DNA of 64,000 nt from DATLZU01 sp035573855 (lineage in GTDB: Bacteria; Nitrospirota; Nitrospiria; Nitrospirales; Nitrospiraceae). Location of the stretch: NCBI GenBank assembly GCA_035573855.1, contig DATLZU010000034.1:1-64000 (forward strand). The letters run 5' to 3'. Positions 43,135 to 52,395 of this stretch are shown piece after piece. The notes under the pieces were generated by a model, which worked only from the letters and a program-made list of their open reading frames with translations, had not been told where the DNA came from and did no database searches. Both the position numbers and the translations under genes were made by a program. Within the stretch, counting starts at the first letter, position 1. Each line of letters begins with the position of its first letter.

Positions 43135-45753
43135 TTATGATCGTGGGGCATCGGCCGGGCTCGCCTCGAGGGTGGGGATGATGACAATTTGCCCGTCCTT
43201 GAGATCGACGGTGGCCGTATCCCCGTCCCGCAACTCCCCCTTGACCAGTTGCCTAGCCAACGGAGTCTCAAGTTCCTGCTGGATGAGGCGTTTCAGCGGC
43301 CGGGCGCCATACACCGGATCGTATCCCCGTGTGGCAAGACTCGCCTGAGCGGCCGGCGTGAGGACGAGCGAGATCCGCCGCTCGGCCAATCGCTCGCGCA
43401 ACCGGCTCAATTGAATATCCACGATCTTGACCAAGTGCTCCTCCGTCAACGGATGGAACACGACGATCTCGTCCACGCGGTTCAAGAATTCCGGCCGGAA
43501 GTGGCGGCGCAACTCGGCCGTCACCAGCGCGCGCATCTGTTCATAAGACCCTCCGGCCTGTTGGGATTCGAGGATATGGTGACTGCCAAGATTCGAGGTC
43601 ATGATCAGCACCGTGTTTTTGAAATCCACGGTCCGCCCCTGCGAATCGGTCAACCGCCCGTCGTCCAGCACCTGTAAGAGGATGTTGAAGACATCGTAAT
43701 GCGCTTTTTCGATCTCGTCGAACAGGATCACGGAGAACGGTCGCCGCCGGACAGCCTCCGTCAGTTGACCGCCCTCTTCATAACCGACGTAGCCGGGGGG
43801 CGCGCCGATCAGGCGCGCGACCGTGTGTTTCTCCATGTACTCCGACATATCGATGCGGATGAGGTTGGCCTCATCGTCGAACAGGATCGCTGCCAGGGCG
43901 CGGGCTAGTTCGGTTTTCCCGACACCAGTCGGACCGAGAAATAGGAACGACCCGATCGGGCGGTTGGGATCCTTGATCCCTGATCGTGCCCGCAAAACTG
44001 CGTCGGCTACCGCGCGAACGGCCTCGTCCTGCCCCACGACGCGCCGATGCAGAAGCTCCTCCAGCTTCAGAAGCTTGTCCATCTCGCCTTCCATCAACCG
44101 ACTGACGGGAATGCCGGTCCACCGGCTGACGACCTCGGCGATATCGTCCTCGTCAACCTCTTCCTTCAGCAGGCGGCTTTCGCCCTGTTTCTTGATCAAG
44201 CCTTGCTCTTCCAGCGCCAATTCCCGCTCCAACCGAGGCAGTTCGCCGTACCGCAATTCGGCGACCCGATTCAGATCGTAGGCCCGTTCCGCCCGTTCGA
44301 TCTGCTGCTTGACCTCTTCGATCTGCTGGCGAATCTTGCGCAACCGTGCCACGGAGGCTTTTTCGGATTCCCATCGCGCCTTCAGCGCCTGCAGATCGCG
44401 GTTCAATTCCGCCAGTTCTTTCTCCAACGCGTCGAGGCGGGCTTTGCTGCCGGGGTCCTGCTCTTTGCGGAGGGCTTCCCGTTCGATCTCCAGTTGCATG
44501 ACTTTGCGGGAGACTTCATCGAGTTCGGCCGGCAGACTGTCGATCTCCGTCCGGAGCCGCGCCGCCGCTTCGTCCACCAGGTCGATGGCTTTGTCGGGGA
44601 GAAACCGGTCGGCAATATAGCGGTGCGACAATTTGGCCGCGGCGACCAACGCCGCGTCTTTGATCCGTACCCCATGGTGGACTTCGTACCGTTCCTTGAG
44701 TCCGCGGAGAATGGAGATGGTGTCCTCGACAGTCGGTTGATCGACCAGCACCGTTTGGAACCGCCGCTCCAGCGCCGCATCCTTCTCGATGTGCTTGCGG
44801 TATTCGTCCAGTGTGGTCGCGCCGATCAAGTGGAGTTCGCCGCGTGCCAGCATAGGCTTCAAGAGGTTCGCCGCGTCCATCGCGCCTTCGGCGGCCCCAG
44901 CGCCCACGACGGTGTGGAGTTCGTCGATGAACAGCAGGATCTGGCCCTGAGCCGCCTGGATTTCCTTCAGCACTGCCTTCAGCCGTTCCTCGAATTCGCC
45001 GCGGAATTTCGCGCCGGCCACCAAGGCGCCCATGTCCAGAACAATCAGTCGCTTATGCTTGAGCCCTTCGGGCACGTCCCCCTTCACGATCCGCTGCGCC
45101 AAGCCTTCCACGATCGCTGTTTTGCCGACCCCCGGCTCGCCAATCAGCACCGGATTGTTCTTGGTACGACGGGAAAGGATCTGGATCACGCGGCGGATTT
45201 CGTCGTCCCGGCCGATCACCGGGTCGAGCTTCCCTTGGCTGGCCAGCCGAGTCAGGTCGCGTCCGTATTTCTCGAGGGCTTGGTAGGTGCCTTCCGGGTC
45301 CTGACTGGTGACGCGCTGGGTACCTCTGACTTTTTGAAGCGCGGGCAGAAGCCGGTCGCGCGTCAGGCCCAACCGTCGCAGCACGCCGCCTTCCTCGACC
45401 ATCGCGAGAAGCACGTGCTCCACGCTGAGGTAATCATCTCGGAGCGTCTTTCTTTCCTCTTCGGCGCGCGTCAGGACCTGGCTCAATCGGGCGGTGAGGT
45501 GGATCTGGCCCGGTCCCGCTCCCGGTCCCTGGACTTGCGGGATCTTCGAGAGTGCCTGTTCGACGGCGCTTTTCACCGCCGCGAGAGAAACCCCGGCGTG
45601 CTCCAGCAGTGCGCCCGCGATGCCGCCTTCTTGCTCCAGCAACGCCAGCAGCACGTGTTCCACATCGACGCCTTGATGGCTTCGCCGCATGGCATGGCCG
45701 GAGGCGGCTTGCAACGCGTCCTGCAATTTGATGGTCATGCGATTTAGATCCAT
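43135..45753 (-). CDS. clpB: ClpB disaggregase
   Basis: ClpB is a hexameric AAA+ chaperone that extracts proteins from aggregates with DnaK. The 872 residues contain the N-terminal repeat domain, a first ATPase with IGEPGVGKTAIVEGLAQR (about 206) and LFIDELHTVVGAGAAEG, a long middle coiled coil (about 410-530, EKELAELNRDLQALKARWES), and a second ATPase with LGPTGVGKTELARALA (about 611). The C-terminal tail is PTLEASPADAPRS. Start ATG follows AAGGAG. Confidence 0.96.
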   Translation of the reverse strand: MDLNRMTIKLQDALQAASGHAMRRSHQGVDVEHVLLALLEQEGGIAGALLEHAGVSLAAVKSAVEQALSKIPQVQGPGAGPGQIHLTARLSQVLTRAEEERKTLRDDYLSVEHVLLAMVEEGGVLRRLGLTRDRLLPALQKVRGTQRVTSQDPEGTYQALEKYGRDLTRLASQGKLDPVIGRDDEIRRVIQILSRRTKNNPVLIGEPGVGKTAIVEGLAQRIVKGDVPEGLKHKRLIVLDMGALVAGAKFRGEFEERLKAVLKEIQAAQGQILLFIDELHTVVGAGAAEGAMDAANLLKPMLARGELHLIGATTLDEYRKHIEKDAALERRFQTVLVDQPTVEDTISILRGLKERYEVHHGVRIKDAALVAAAKLSHRYIADRFLPDKAIDLVDEAAARLRTEIDSLPAELDEVSRKVMQLEIEREALRKEQDPGSKARLDALEKELAELNRDLQALKARWESEKASVARLRKIRQQIEEVKQQIERAERAYDLNRVAELRYGELPRLERELALEEQGLIKKQGESRLLKEEVDEDDIAEVVSRWTGIPVSRLMEGEMDKLLKLEELLHRRVVGQDEAVRAVADAVLRARSGIKDPNRPIGSFLFLGPTGVGKTELARALAAILFDDEANLIRIDMSEYMEKHTVARLIGAPPGYVGYEEGGQLTEAVRRRPFSVILFDEIEKAHYDVFNILLQVLDDGRLTDSQGRTVDFKNTVLIMTSNLGSHHILESQQAGGSYEQMRALVTAELRRHFRPEFLNRVDEIVVFHPLTEEHLVKIVDIQLSRLRERLAERRISLVLTPAAQASLATRGYDPVYGARPLKRLIQQELETPLARQLVKGELRDGDTATVDLKDGQIVIIPTLEASPADAPRS

Positions 45754-45877
45754 CGAAATGCTCCTTGGCGGGCGAACCGCCGATATCTTGTGGTTGTGGT
45801 TATAGCCATGCAGTAATCACGCTGCGGGACAAGTCAATACGCAACGCGTCGGACTTCACACGGGGCCGCGCGCCGGA

Positions 45878-46093
45878 CTAGCGCGGCAGCTTGTCCCCGA
45901 TTTGCGAAAGCTGTTCTTCGAGATGCTGAAGCCGCCGTTCGATCCGGCGCACCTTCCAGGCGGTGAGCGAAAGAAGGATCAGCGAAAGCAAGGCCAGACC
46001 AGCCACCAGGGCCAGACCGCTCATTATGTCGTGCGGCATCGGCAGCCCGACTCCTGTTTCGCCCGCATGTCCCGCGAAAGCCGGATCGATCAT
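45878..46093 (-). CDS. Small single-span membrane protein
   Basis: The 71-residue protein has one membrane helix (GLALVAGLALLSLILLSLTAW) followed by a basic, Leu/Gln-rich amphipathic helix (RRIERRLQHLEEQLSQIGDK) that could form a short coiled coil. GGGAG precedes the start. Function unknown. Confidence 0.55.
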   Translation of the reverse strand: MIDPAFAGHAGETGVGLPMPHDIMSGLALVAGLALLSLILLSLTAWKVRRIERRLQHLEEQLSQIGDKLPR

Positions 46094-46194
46094 GGCGTGC
46101 TCTCCCGTCGCGATGGTGAAAGACCCTACCCCAAGGGTCGCTGCGGCACACTGTACCCGTTCCTACCGTTTTCGTCGAGGGCCTGGAGGCCGAC

Positions 46195-47034
46195 TTGACC
46201 GACGCCGATCTTCCAGACTATTGTCCGCTTATGGTCGAGGACAGATGCACTCGGACGCACGGCGGTTCGCCGTTTGCGGTGGTGACTGGTGCGTCGCGCG
46301 GGATCGGCGCGGCCTATGCCCGGGCGCTGGCGTCGCGAGGATACGACTTGCTTCTGGTCGCGCGCGATCGGGAGGCGCTGGAGCGCGTCGTCGGCGAACT
46401 TCGCGCCTTTGCCGTGTCGGTACGTTGCGAGCTCATTGATCTCAGCGAACCGGAGGCCGCGCATCGATTGTATGCCGCGGCGCGTCAATGCCGATCCATT
46501 CCTGATCTGCTTGTCAACAACGCCGGGTTCGGGCTGTTCGGGGAATTCGCCGGCATGCCGATGGCACGCATCCAACAGATGCTCCGGTTGCATGTTAACA
46601 CGGTGGTCGAAAGCGTGCGGTTGTTCCTGCCCGACATGGTGGCGCGAAAGGCCGGCTCCATCGTGAACGTCGCCTCCCTCGCTGGATTGTTCGCCGTGCC
46701 GTATATGGCCGAATACGCTGCGACCAAGGCGTTTCTGATCAACTTTTCCCAGGCGCTGGACGAAGAAGTCCGCCGGTCCGGCGTGCGCGTGCAGGTCTGC
46801 TGCCCCGGATCGACCGACACGGAGTTCCATCGCACCGCAGGCTTCCGGCCTCGAAACCCCTTCGGTTCCCAACGGCCGGAGCAAGTCGTCCGGGCGTCGC
46901 TCTCGGCGCTGAAGCAGGGACCCTCGCTGGTCACCGTGGGCGTGAGCGGAACGCTGCTGGCGATGGTGAGTCGTTGCGTGCCACAGCGGCTGGTGATCCG
47001 AGGCGCGGGTCGTTGGATGAAGCCGCCTGTCTAA
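46195..47034 (+). CDS. Short-chain dehydrogenase/reductase
   Basis: A classical SDR: VVTGASRGIGAAYARALASR (cofactor loop), LLVNNAGFGLFG, SIVNVASLAG (catalytic Ser) and YMAEYAATKAFLINF (catalytic Tyr and Lys four apart). It should reduce or oxidise a small alcohol or keto compound with NAD(P). The TTG start follows GGAGG; an ATG 36 bases further in would still leave the fold complete. Length is 279 residues. Confidence 0.88.
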   Translation: MTDADLPDYCPLMVEDRCTRTHGGSPFAVVTGASRGIGAAYARALASRGYDLLLVARDREALERVVGELRAFAVSVRCELIDLSEPEAAHRLYAAARQCRSIPDLLVNNAGFGLFGEFAGMPMARIQQMLRLHVNTVVESVRLFLPDMVARKAGSIVNVASLAGLFAVPYMAEYAATKAFLINFSQALDEEVRRSGVRVQVCCPGSTDTEFHRTAGFRPRNPFGSQRPEQVVRASLSALKQGPSLVTVGVSGTLLAMVSRCVPQRLVIRGAGRWMKPPV

Positions 47035-47057
47035 CCAGACGATTGCGGGGCGTGCCG

Positions 47058-47870
47058 ATGTCGGAATTGCTTTTCGAAACGCTTGGTCTCTACAAGGATG
47101 CCTTGCGGGGGATGCTTGTGTCGTTTGCCAGGGGATGGGTTGCTGTCCCGGCGATGGTGGCCTTTGCCGCGGTGATGCTGTTCGCGACCAAGTTGGCGGC
47201 GCCGTTGGGAATGGTGGGAGGATTCGTGTTGGGCGCGGTGAATGCGTTGCTGATTGGGGCGATGCTGCGTCTGATCGAACAGGCGGTCCTGAGCACGCGG
47301 CGACTTGGGTTCCAGGATATTTGGGAGAGTGTCGGACAGTATTTTTGGGATGTCATCAGCGTCGGGTTTGTGCTGTGGGTCCCGATCATGTTGCTGGACA
47401 AAGGGCTCGCGGCCAACCCCAACGGGGCCTTTCTAGCCACCGCCGTGTTTCTCTTGTTGTTCATTCTGCTAAACCCCACGCCCGAGGTGATTTATCAGGT
47501 CAGGCACGGGTCCCCCTTGGAGGTGCTCAAAACGAGCTATGAGTTCATCATTGAAAACTGGATCGAGTGGTTTTTGCCCCTGGCGATCGTACTGGCGCCG
47601 CTAGGCTTGTCCTTCTTCTTCAGCCTGTCGAGCGTGTTGGGGAGGGGAGCGGGACTGGATTTGTTTCAGATGCTGGCTCTGCCGTTTAGCCTTTTGACGG
47701 CCTGGCTGGCGTATCTTGGTCTCCCCGAAGGCGCCAGCACGTTAGTGGTTTTGACCATGACTCCACCGCTGGCGGTCGGCATCATGTTCTTCCGCGGCCA
47801 CCTTTTCGCCTCCCTGTACGGTTCGTCGCGGAGGCAACGTCTCTTTCGGCGTCGGTTCGGCTCCGCCTAG
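47058..47870 (+). CDS. Polytopic membrane protein, function unknown
   Basis: Starting at MSELLFETLGLYKDALRG, the 270-residue protein has six or so membrane helices, including PAMVAFAAVMLFATKLAA, VGFVLWVPIMLLDKG, FLATAVFLLLFILLNPTPE and IEWFLPLAIVLAPLGLSFF. A conserved-looking loop PTPEVIYQVRHGSPLEVL lies between them. No transporter signature is evident. It begins 23 bases after the dehydrogenase gene. Confidence 0.7.
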   Translation: MSELLFETLGLYKDALRGMLVSFARGWVAVPAMVAFAAVMLFATKLAAPLGMVGGFVLGAVNALLIGAMLRLIEQAVLSTRRLGFQDIWESVGQYFWDVISVGFVLWVPIMLLDKGLAANPNGAFLATAVFLLLFILLNPTPEVIYQVRHGSPLEVLKTSYEFIIENWIEWFLPLAIVLAPLGLSFFFSLSSVLGRGAGLDLFQMLALPFSLLTAWLAYLGLPEGASTLVVLTMTPPLAVGIMFFRGHLFASLYGSSRRQRLFRRRFGSA

Positions 47871-48215
47871 GCGATCCAATTTTTTCGTCTTTCATCCGTA
47901 TCTGCGGGAATTCGCCATCAGAATCCAGTGAGCGACAGGCAACGTTTTTGCTCCTGCCATTCACGGTCAACACGAGGGGGATCTCGCCGCGTTCTCCCGG
48001 CTAACTCCTTGTTTCTCAAGGCTATTCGTTCTTATTTCCACCGGTCTTGCGTTTGTGCACCCGTGTAGGGTTCCGCATCCAGAACATGGATGATCGATTG
48101 AGTGTGGGCGGAAAAAGTAAAAGTTATTGTTATTCAATAAAAATTCATGTATGGATTCGCCTACATCCCTGAAGGTGCTTGTGCTATCGCGACCGTGAGC
48201 CTCAAGAGACGATCA
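47871..48215 (+). other. Non-coding gap upstream of the QseE-like operon
   Basis: No gene is supported in these 345 bases. They contain the sigma-54 promoter described separately and an AT-rich stretch just before the kinase (GTAAAAGTTATTGTTATTCA). An in-frame extension of the kinase to 48147 is possible but unlike the family. Confidence 0.45.
47937..47952 (+). promoter_or_regulatory. Sigma-54-type promoter, kinase operon
   Basis: AGGCAACGTTTTTGCT has GG and GC exactly ten bases apart, plus the CA and TTGCT of the consensus. Transcription would start near 47963, giving a leader of about 250 bases before the kinase. Confidence 0.5.
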
Positions 48216-49691
48216 ATGGCCGGTCTTTCGATTTTCTGGCGATTGGTTCTCACGTCTATGGTCATCATCGCCGTGATGGTGGGAGTGAGCCTCTATGCCC
48301 TGCTTCAGCTGCGGCAGTTGACCGTCTTAAGCACGGAAATGGTGTCTCTGCACTATCCGGCGATTGAAACCGCCAAACGGTTGCTCACCTCGCTCTACAG
48401 TCAGATTCAAAGCGAGAAGAAATATTTCGCCGTCCGCGACGCCACGTTTCTTCACAACTTTCACGAAGAGGCCGAAGAGTTTTCGCGGCTGCTCCGAACC
48501 CTACTGGCCCAAGAAACGTCCTCGCAAGGGCAGCAACTCTTGAAGGATACGGAACGCCTTCACAAAGAGCGGCTGGCTCTGTTCGCGTCGGAGGCGGAAC
48601 ACGCCGCGAACGCTTCCAAAGACGTCCTGGCGGCGTACGAAAATCGGCGCGATGCCTTGACCGACCGGATAACCTCGACCCTGCAAGGCTATATCGGCTT
48701 GCACGAAGCGCGGATCAGCGTCGGCGTCAGTCAATCGCGGGCCAGTTCGGCGCGCGCGGAGACGGTGACCGAGCAACTCGCCCTGGTGGCGTTGCTGTTC
48801 GGTCTCGGATTGGCCGGTGTCGCCAGCTACAGCATCTTGCGCCCGCTCCGGCGTCTTCAGAGCCATATCAAGGAAATCGGACAGGGGAATTTCGGCACGC
48901 CGTTGCAGATCGTCGCACCGAGCGATCTGCGGGAACTGGTCGATACGGTCAATTGGGTGGGGAAGAAACTTCAGCAGTTGGACGATATGAAATCCGAATT
49001 CCTGGCCCATGTGTCCCACGAATTGCGAACACCCATGGCATCGATTCAAGAAGGCACGCAACTGCTCTTGGACGAAATTCCCGGGCCATTGACGCAAGAG
49101 CAACGCACGACCCTTCGCATCATGGCGGACAGCAGCCGCCGCCTCATTCATCTGATCTCGACCATTTTGGATTTGTCCAAAATGGAGGCCGGGATGATGG
49201 AGTACCGCATCGTCCCGACCGATTTGAAGCGTGTGGCTGAGATTTCCATCAACAAGGTCCGGCTGTTGGCTGATGCGAAGCATGTTCAATTGCTCATGGA
49301 AGTCCCCTCCGATCGAGTGTGGGTCAAGGCGGATTTCGCGAGGATCGAGCAGGTGCTCGATAATCTGTTGTCCAACGCGTTGAAGTTCAGCCCGGAAGGC
49401 GGCGTCGTCAAGCTGCTGATGGAGCCCGACCCCAACACCGGTGTGCTGCTGGTGACGGTTGCGGACGGCGGGCCGGGGATCGCAGCCGAAGATCTTCCCC
49501 ATATCTTCGAGCGCTTCTACCAGGGACGGTTGAAAGGCAAGCACGTCTCGGCTGGCAGCGGACTGGGTCTGGCGTTGGCGAAGAAAGTGGTCGAGGCCCA
49601 CGGCGGGCGCATTTGGATTGAAAGCGAAGTAGGCAAAGGGACGACGGTGCGGTTCACGCTGCGCCTCACCAAACCCGGAGGAGCGACATGA
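48216..49691 (+). CDS. QseE/GlrK-like sensor histidine kinase
   Basis: The 491-residue membrane kinase has an N-terminal helix (FWRLVLTSMVIIAVMVGVSLY), a helical periplasmic sensor, a second helix (LALVALLFGLGLAGVASYS), a HAMP linker (LRPLRRLQSHIKEIGQG), the dimerisation box EFLAHVSHELRTPMASIQ with His268, and the ATPase motifs DNLLSNALKFSPEGG, DGGPGIAAEDLP and GSGLGLALAKKVVEAHGG. It is followed by a lipoprotein and an NtrC-type regulator in the order of the enterobacterial QseE-QseG-QseF locus. The signal sensed is unknown. Confidence 0.88.
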   Translation: MAGLSIFWRLVLTSMVIIAVMVGVSLYALLQLRQLTVLSTEMVSLHYPAIETAKRLLTSLYSQIQSEKKYFAVRDATFLHNFHEEAEEFSRLLRTLLAQETSSQGQQLLKDTERLHKERLALFASEAEHAANASKDVLAAYENRRDALTDRITSTLQGYIGLHEARISVGVSQSRASSARAETVTEQLALVALLFGLGLAGVASYSILRPLRRLQSHIKEIGQGNFGTPLQIVAPSDLRELVDTVNWVGKKLQQLDDMKSEFLAHVSHELRTPMASIQEGTQLLLDEIPGPLTQEQRTTLRIMADSSRRLIHLISTILDLSKMEAGMMEYRIVPTDLKRVAEISINKVRLLADAKHVQLLMEVPSDRVWVKADFARIEQVLDNLLSNALKFSPEGGVVKLLMEPDPNTGVLLVTVADGGPGIAAEDLPHIFERFYQGRLKGKHVSAGSGLGLALAKKVVEAHGGRIWIESEVGKGTTVRFTLRLTKPGGAT

Positions 49692-50473
49692 AGAAATGCG
49701 CTCAATCTCTGGAGGGGATCGGTGCCGTCTTGCTGGCGATGGGGCTGTGGGGCTGCGCCACCCTTGCCGACTCGCCCTCACCCTCAGCACCGTTCTTCAC
49801 GGTCGACCAGACCGACGCGAAGATGCTGCAGGCCGTCGCGCGAAAGCAGGAGGCGCTGGCCAACAAGTGCATGGACCATAACGCGTGCGATCACGTGTAC
49901 TTCACACGGGCGTTGGTGGCGCTGTTTGAAAGCCGAGAGCTCGCGGCGAAGTACTTTCACAAGGTCATCGCGGTGGCTCCCAAAAGCCGTCTAGCGGCGT
50001 CCAGCGCGCTCTGGATCCGACTCCTTCAGGAGATCCCGAATCCAGTCGACCGGTCCTGGGTCAAGTCGGTGTTGACCGCCCCGGCTCTGGTGGACCACAA
50101 CGCGGCACTAGCCCAGACGGCCGAGCGCCTGGTGCGGGATTTGTTGGAGCGGGAGGTGGCGATCCAACAGCTTTTGGCGATGAAGGAGGCGGACACCTCG
50201 TCTGTGGAATCGCTCCAACGGGAGTTGAGCGAGCGCGACCGTAAGATGGAGGCGTTAATCACGAAGCGCGAATCCCCGAAACTCGGGGGCGCGGATGCCC
50301 TGACCCTGCAAGCGCTTCAGCGCCAGATCAACGATCGGGACAAGAAAATCGAGGAACTGACCAATCAACTCGAGGCGCTCAAACGCATCGACCAGGAGAT
50401 GCGGGAAAAAACCAGGCCGATCAGACCTCCGACGACCGTCCTGCCGGCGCCGGGGACCGACACTCGTCCATAG
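49688..50473 (+). CDS. QseG-like lipoprotein
   Basis: It overlaps the kinase stop (ATGA). The N-terminus has a lipobox (AVLLAMGLWGC, Cys21). A helical, TPR-like region follows (DHVYFTRALVALFESRELAA, YFHKVIAVAPKSRLAAS), then a coiled coil (EREVAIQQLLAMKE, LQRQINDRDKKIEELTNQLE) and a Pro-rich tail. Its place between kinase and regulator matches QseG/YfhG, which links kinase activity to the cell envelope. The sequence itself gives only moderate support. Confidence 0.72.
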   Translation: MKKCAQSLEGIGAVLLAMGLWGCATLADSPSPSAPFFTVDQTDAKMLQAVARKQEALANKCMDHNACDHVYFTRALVALFESRELAAKYFHKVIAVAPKSRLAASSALWIRLLQEIPNPVDRSWVKSVLTAPALVDHNAALAQTAERLVRDLLEREVAIQQLLAMKEADTSSVESLQRELSERDRKMEALITKRESPKLGGADALTLQALQRQINDRDKKIEELTNQLEALKRIDQEMREKTRPIRPPTTVLPAPGTDTRP

Positions 50474-50481
50474 GAGAGCGT

Positions 50482-51894
50482 ATGGAACATGAACGGATTC
50501 TTGTCATCGACGACGATGAAGGGTTGCTGCATCTCTTGAAAATGCGGCTATCCGCGATGGGCTTCCAAGTGACGCCCTGCACCACCGGCCAGGAAGCCGT
50601 CGCCGCCGCGCGCAAAGACGTCTATGATTTGGCCATCACCGACCTGCGTCTGAGAGGCGAGGACGGCCTCGATGTGGCGGAGGAACTGCTTCGCATTCAT
50701 CCGGGCCTGCCGGTGTTGATTCTGACGGCACACGGCAGCATTCCGAACGCCGTCGAAGCCATGCAGCGCGGCGCATGCGGATATCTCACCAAGCCGTTCG
50801 ACGACAGGGATCTGCGGGCGACCATCGACAAAGCGCTGTCGCAGCAACGCATGAGCCGGGAGATCCAGCGGCTCAAGTCGCTGGTCAAGGAACTCTACGG
50901 CCTTGAGAACGTGGTGGCGCGGAGCGCCTCCATGCAGCGGCTTCTTCAGCAGGCCGCGCAAGTGGCGGATTCGGACGCGACGATTTGTCTCTTCGGCGAG
51001 ACAGGGACGGGCAAGGAAGTGCTGGCTCGAGTGATCCATGCGAACAGCCGGCGCGCCCGCGGACCGTTCGTCGCTCTCAACTGCGCGGCCATTCCCGAAA
51101 CCCTGTTCGAAAGCGAGTTGTTCGGGCACGTTCGCGGCGCCTTCACCAACGCGCACGGACCCAAGCGCGGGCTGTTTCAGAGCGCGAACGGCGGCACGCT
51201 GTTTCTCGACGAAATCGGCGAGATGCCGCTGTCCATGCAGGTCAAGCTGCTGCGCGCGGTGCAGGAGCGGGAGGTGAAGGAGGTCGGGGCCGACTACTCG
51301 ACCAAAGTCGATGTGAGGATCATCGCGGCGACGAACAAAGACCTCGCGGAGGCGGTGAAAGCGGGGACGTTCCGGAACGATTTGTATTATCGAATTCAGG
51401 TCGTCCCGCTCACAATTCCGCCGCTGCGCGAGCGGCGCGACGACATTCCGCTCTTGGCGCAGCATTTCCTGAAGCAGAGCACGCAACGGATGAACAAAGA
51501 TATCCGCGGATTCACACCGGCCGCCATGCAGAAACTGATGTTGTATCCCTGGCCGGGAAACGTACGCGAGTTGGAGAACGCGATCGAGAAAGCGGTGGTC
51601 ATGTCTCAACAGGACATGATCACCCCGGATTTGCTTCCGTCCGTGAGCGTCACGGGGGAGATGCCGTTGAAGCCGCTCACCGAAGCCAAGGAAGAGTTCG
51701 AGCGAAATTACCTGAAGAGCGTGCTCCAGTTGACCGGAGGAAACATTTCCCGCGCCGCCCAGTTCGCCGGCCGATATCGCGCCGATTTTTACAAGATGCT
51801 CAAAAAATACGGCCTCCACCCGGCCAATACCAAGAGCAAACCCGAAGTGGAACTGGAAGATACGGAAGAGGAGAGCAATCTCACCCAGGCGTAG
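50482..51894 (+). CDS. QseF/GlrR-like sigma-54-dependent response regulator
   Basis: The 470-residue protein has a receiver domain (VIDDDEGLL, phosphoacceptor Asp54 in ITDLRLRGEDG, LTAHGS, TKPFDDR), an AAA+ domain with FGETGTGKEVLAR, FLDEIGEMPLSMQVKLLR and a C-terminal helix-turn-helix. The sigma-54 contact loop reads GAFTNA instead of the usual GAFTGA. It lies eight bases after the QseG-like gene and is the cognate regulator of the kinase. All other motifs look functional. Confidence 0.9.
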   Translation: MEHERILVIDDDEGLLHLLKMRLSAMGFQVTPCTTGQEAVAAARKDVYDLAITDLRLRGEDGLDVAEELLRIHPGLPVLILTAHGSIPNAVEAMQRGACGYLTKPFDDRDLRATIDKALSQQRMSREIQRLKSLVKELYGLENVVARSASMQRLLQQAAQVADSDATICLFGETGTGKEVLARVIHANSRRARGPFVALNCAAIPETLFESELFGHVRGAFTNAHGPKRGLFQSANGGTLFLDEIGEMPLSMQVKLLRAVQEREVKEVGADYSTKVDVRIIAATNKDLAEAVKAGTFRNDLYYRIQVVPLTIPPLRERRDDIPLLAQHFLKQSTQRMNKDIRGFTPAAMQKLMLYPWPGNVRELENAIEKAVVMSQQDMITPDLLPSVSVTGEMPLKPLTEAKEEFERNYLKSVLQLTGGNISRAAQFAGRYRADFYKMLKKYGLHPANTKSKPEVELEDTEEESNLTQA

Positions 51895-52395
51895 TCAATT
51901 TACCCCGCCCAATCGGCATCGCCATCCGACGGATTGACGTCTTGCCGTTTTCGTAAGCCTTCCTTGCGGTCGGATCAAGCCGAGAAGATTCCTGAAGAGG
52001 TCTATCGCCGCCGCGACCAACGCAAAGAGCGCCGGCCAAACGCGAAGAGAGCGCCGCGGCGTTTCTCCGCGCGGGTTCGCAGAGCGATAAAACACTGGTT
52101 GCGTGGTGGTCAAGGAGCGCGCTGCCGATCGGGTGCGAAAATGGACTAGCGGCTGGGCGGGACGGCGCATCGACATGGCCTCATAAAGATGAGGTGACTT
52201 GCCGGCAAGCCATACGAACCGCGAAGACCCGTTGCGTAAAAACATCGAAAAAGTTGCCACCACATTCGGTCGCCTTTAGAATTGCGGAGCTGTCCCGCGC
52301 TGATTCTTGCGATTCCGGCGCGGGATGAGCAAGCGGCATAGGGAGAACTGGTCTCCTGCGATCTTGGCAATCAAGCGACTGGAGGAAAACGTCAT
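51895..52395 (+). other. Structured non-coding leader region before the second NtrC-type regulator
   Basis: No credible gene is seen; a 71-codon Arg-rich frame here is judged spurious. Several inverted repeats cluster: CCTCAT/ATGAGG (52179-52194), the palindrome CTTGCCGGCAAG (52198-52209), TCCCGCGC/GCGCGGGA (52293-52325) and GGAGA/TCTCC soon after. Together they suggest a folded 5' leader. GGAGG lies about 11 bases before the next ATG. Confidence 0.4.

Noticed and set aside
44047..45747. 566-codon plus-strand frame
   Set aside because: It is an antisense shadow of clpB, whose own motifs are complete.
51934..52149. Arg-rich 71-codon frame
   Set aside because: There is no ribosome-binding site and no family resemblance, and it sits in a region rich in inverted repeats.
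52179..52395. c-di-GMP (GEMM) riboswitch before the regulator
   Set aside because: None of the conserved core sequences of that riboswitch are visible.
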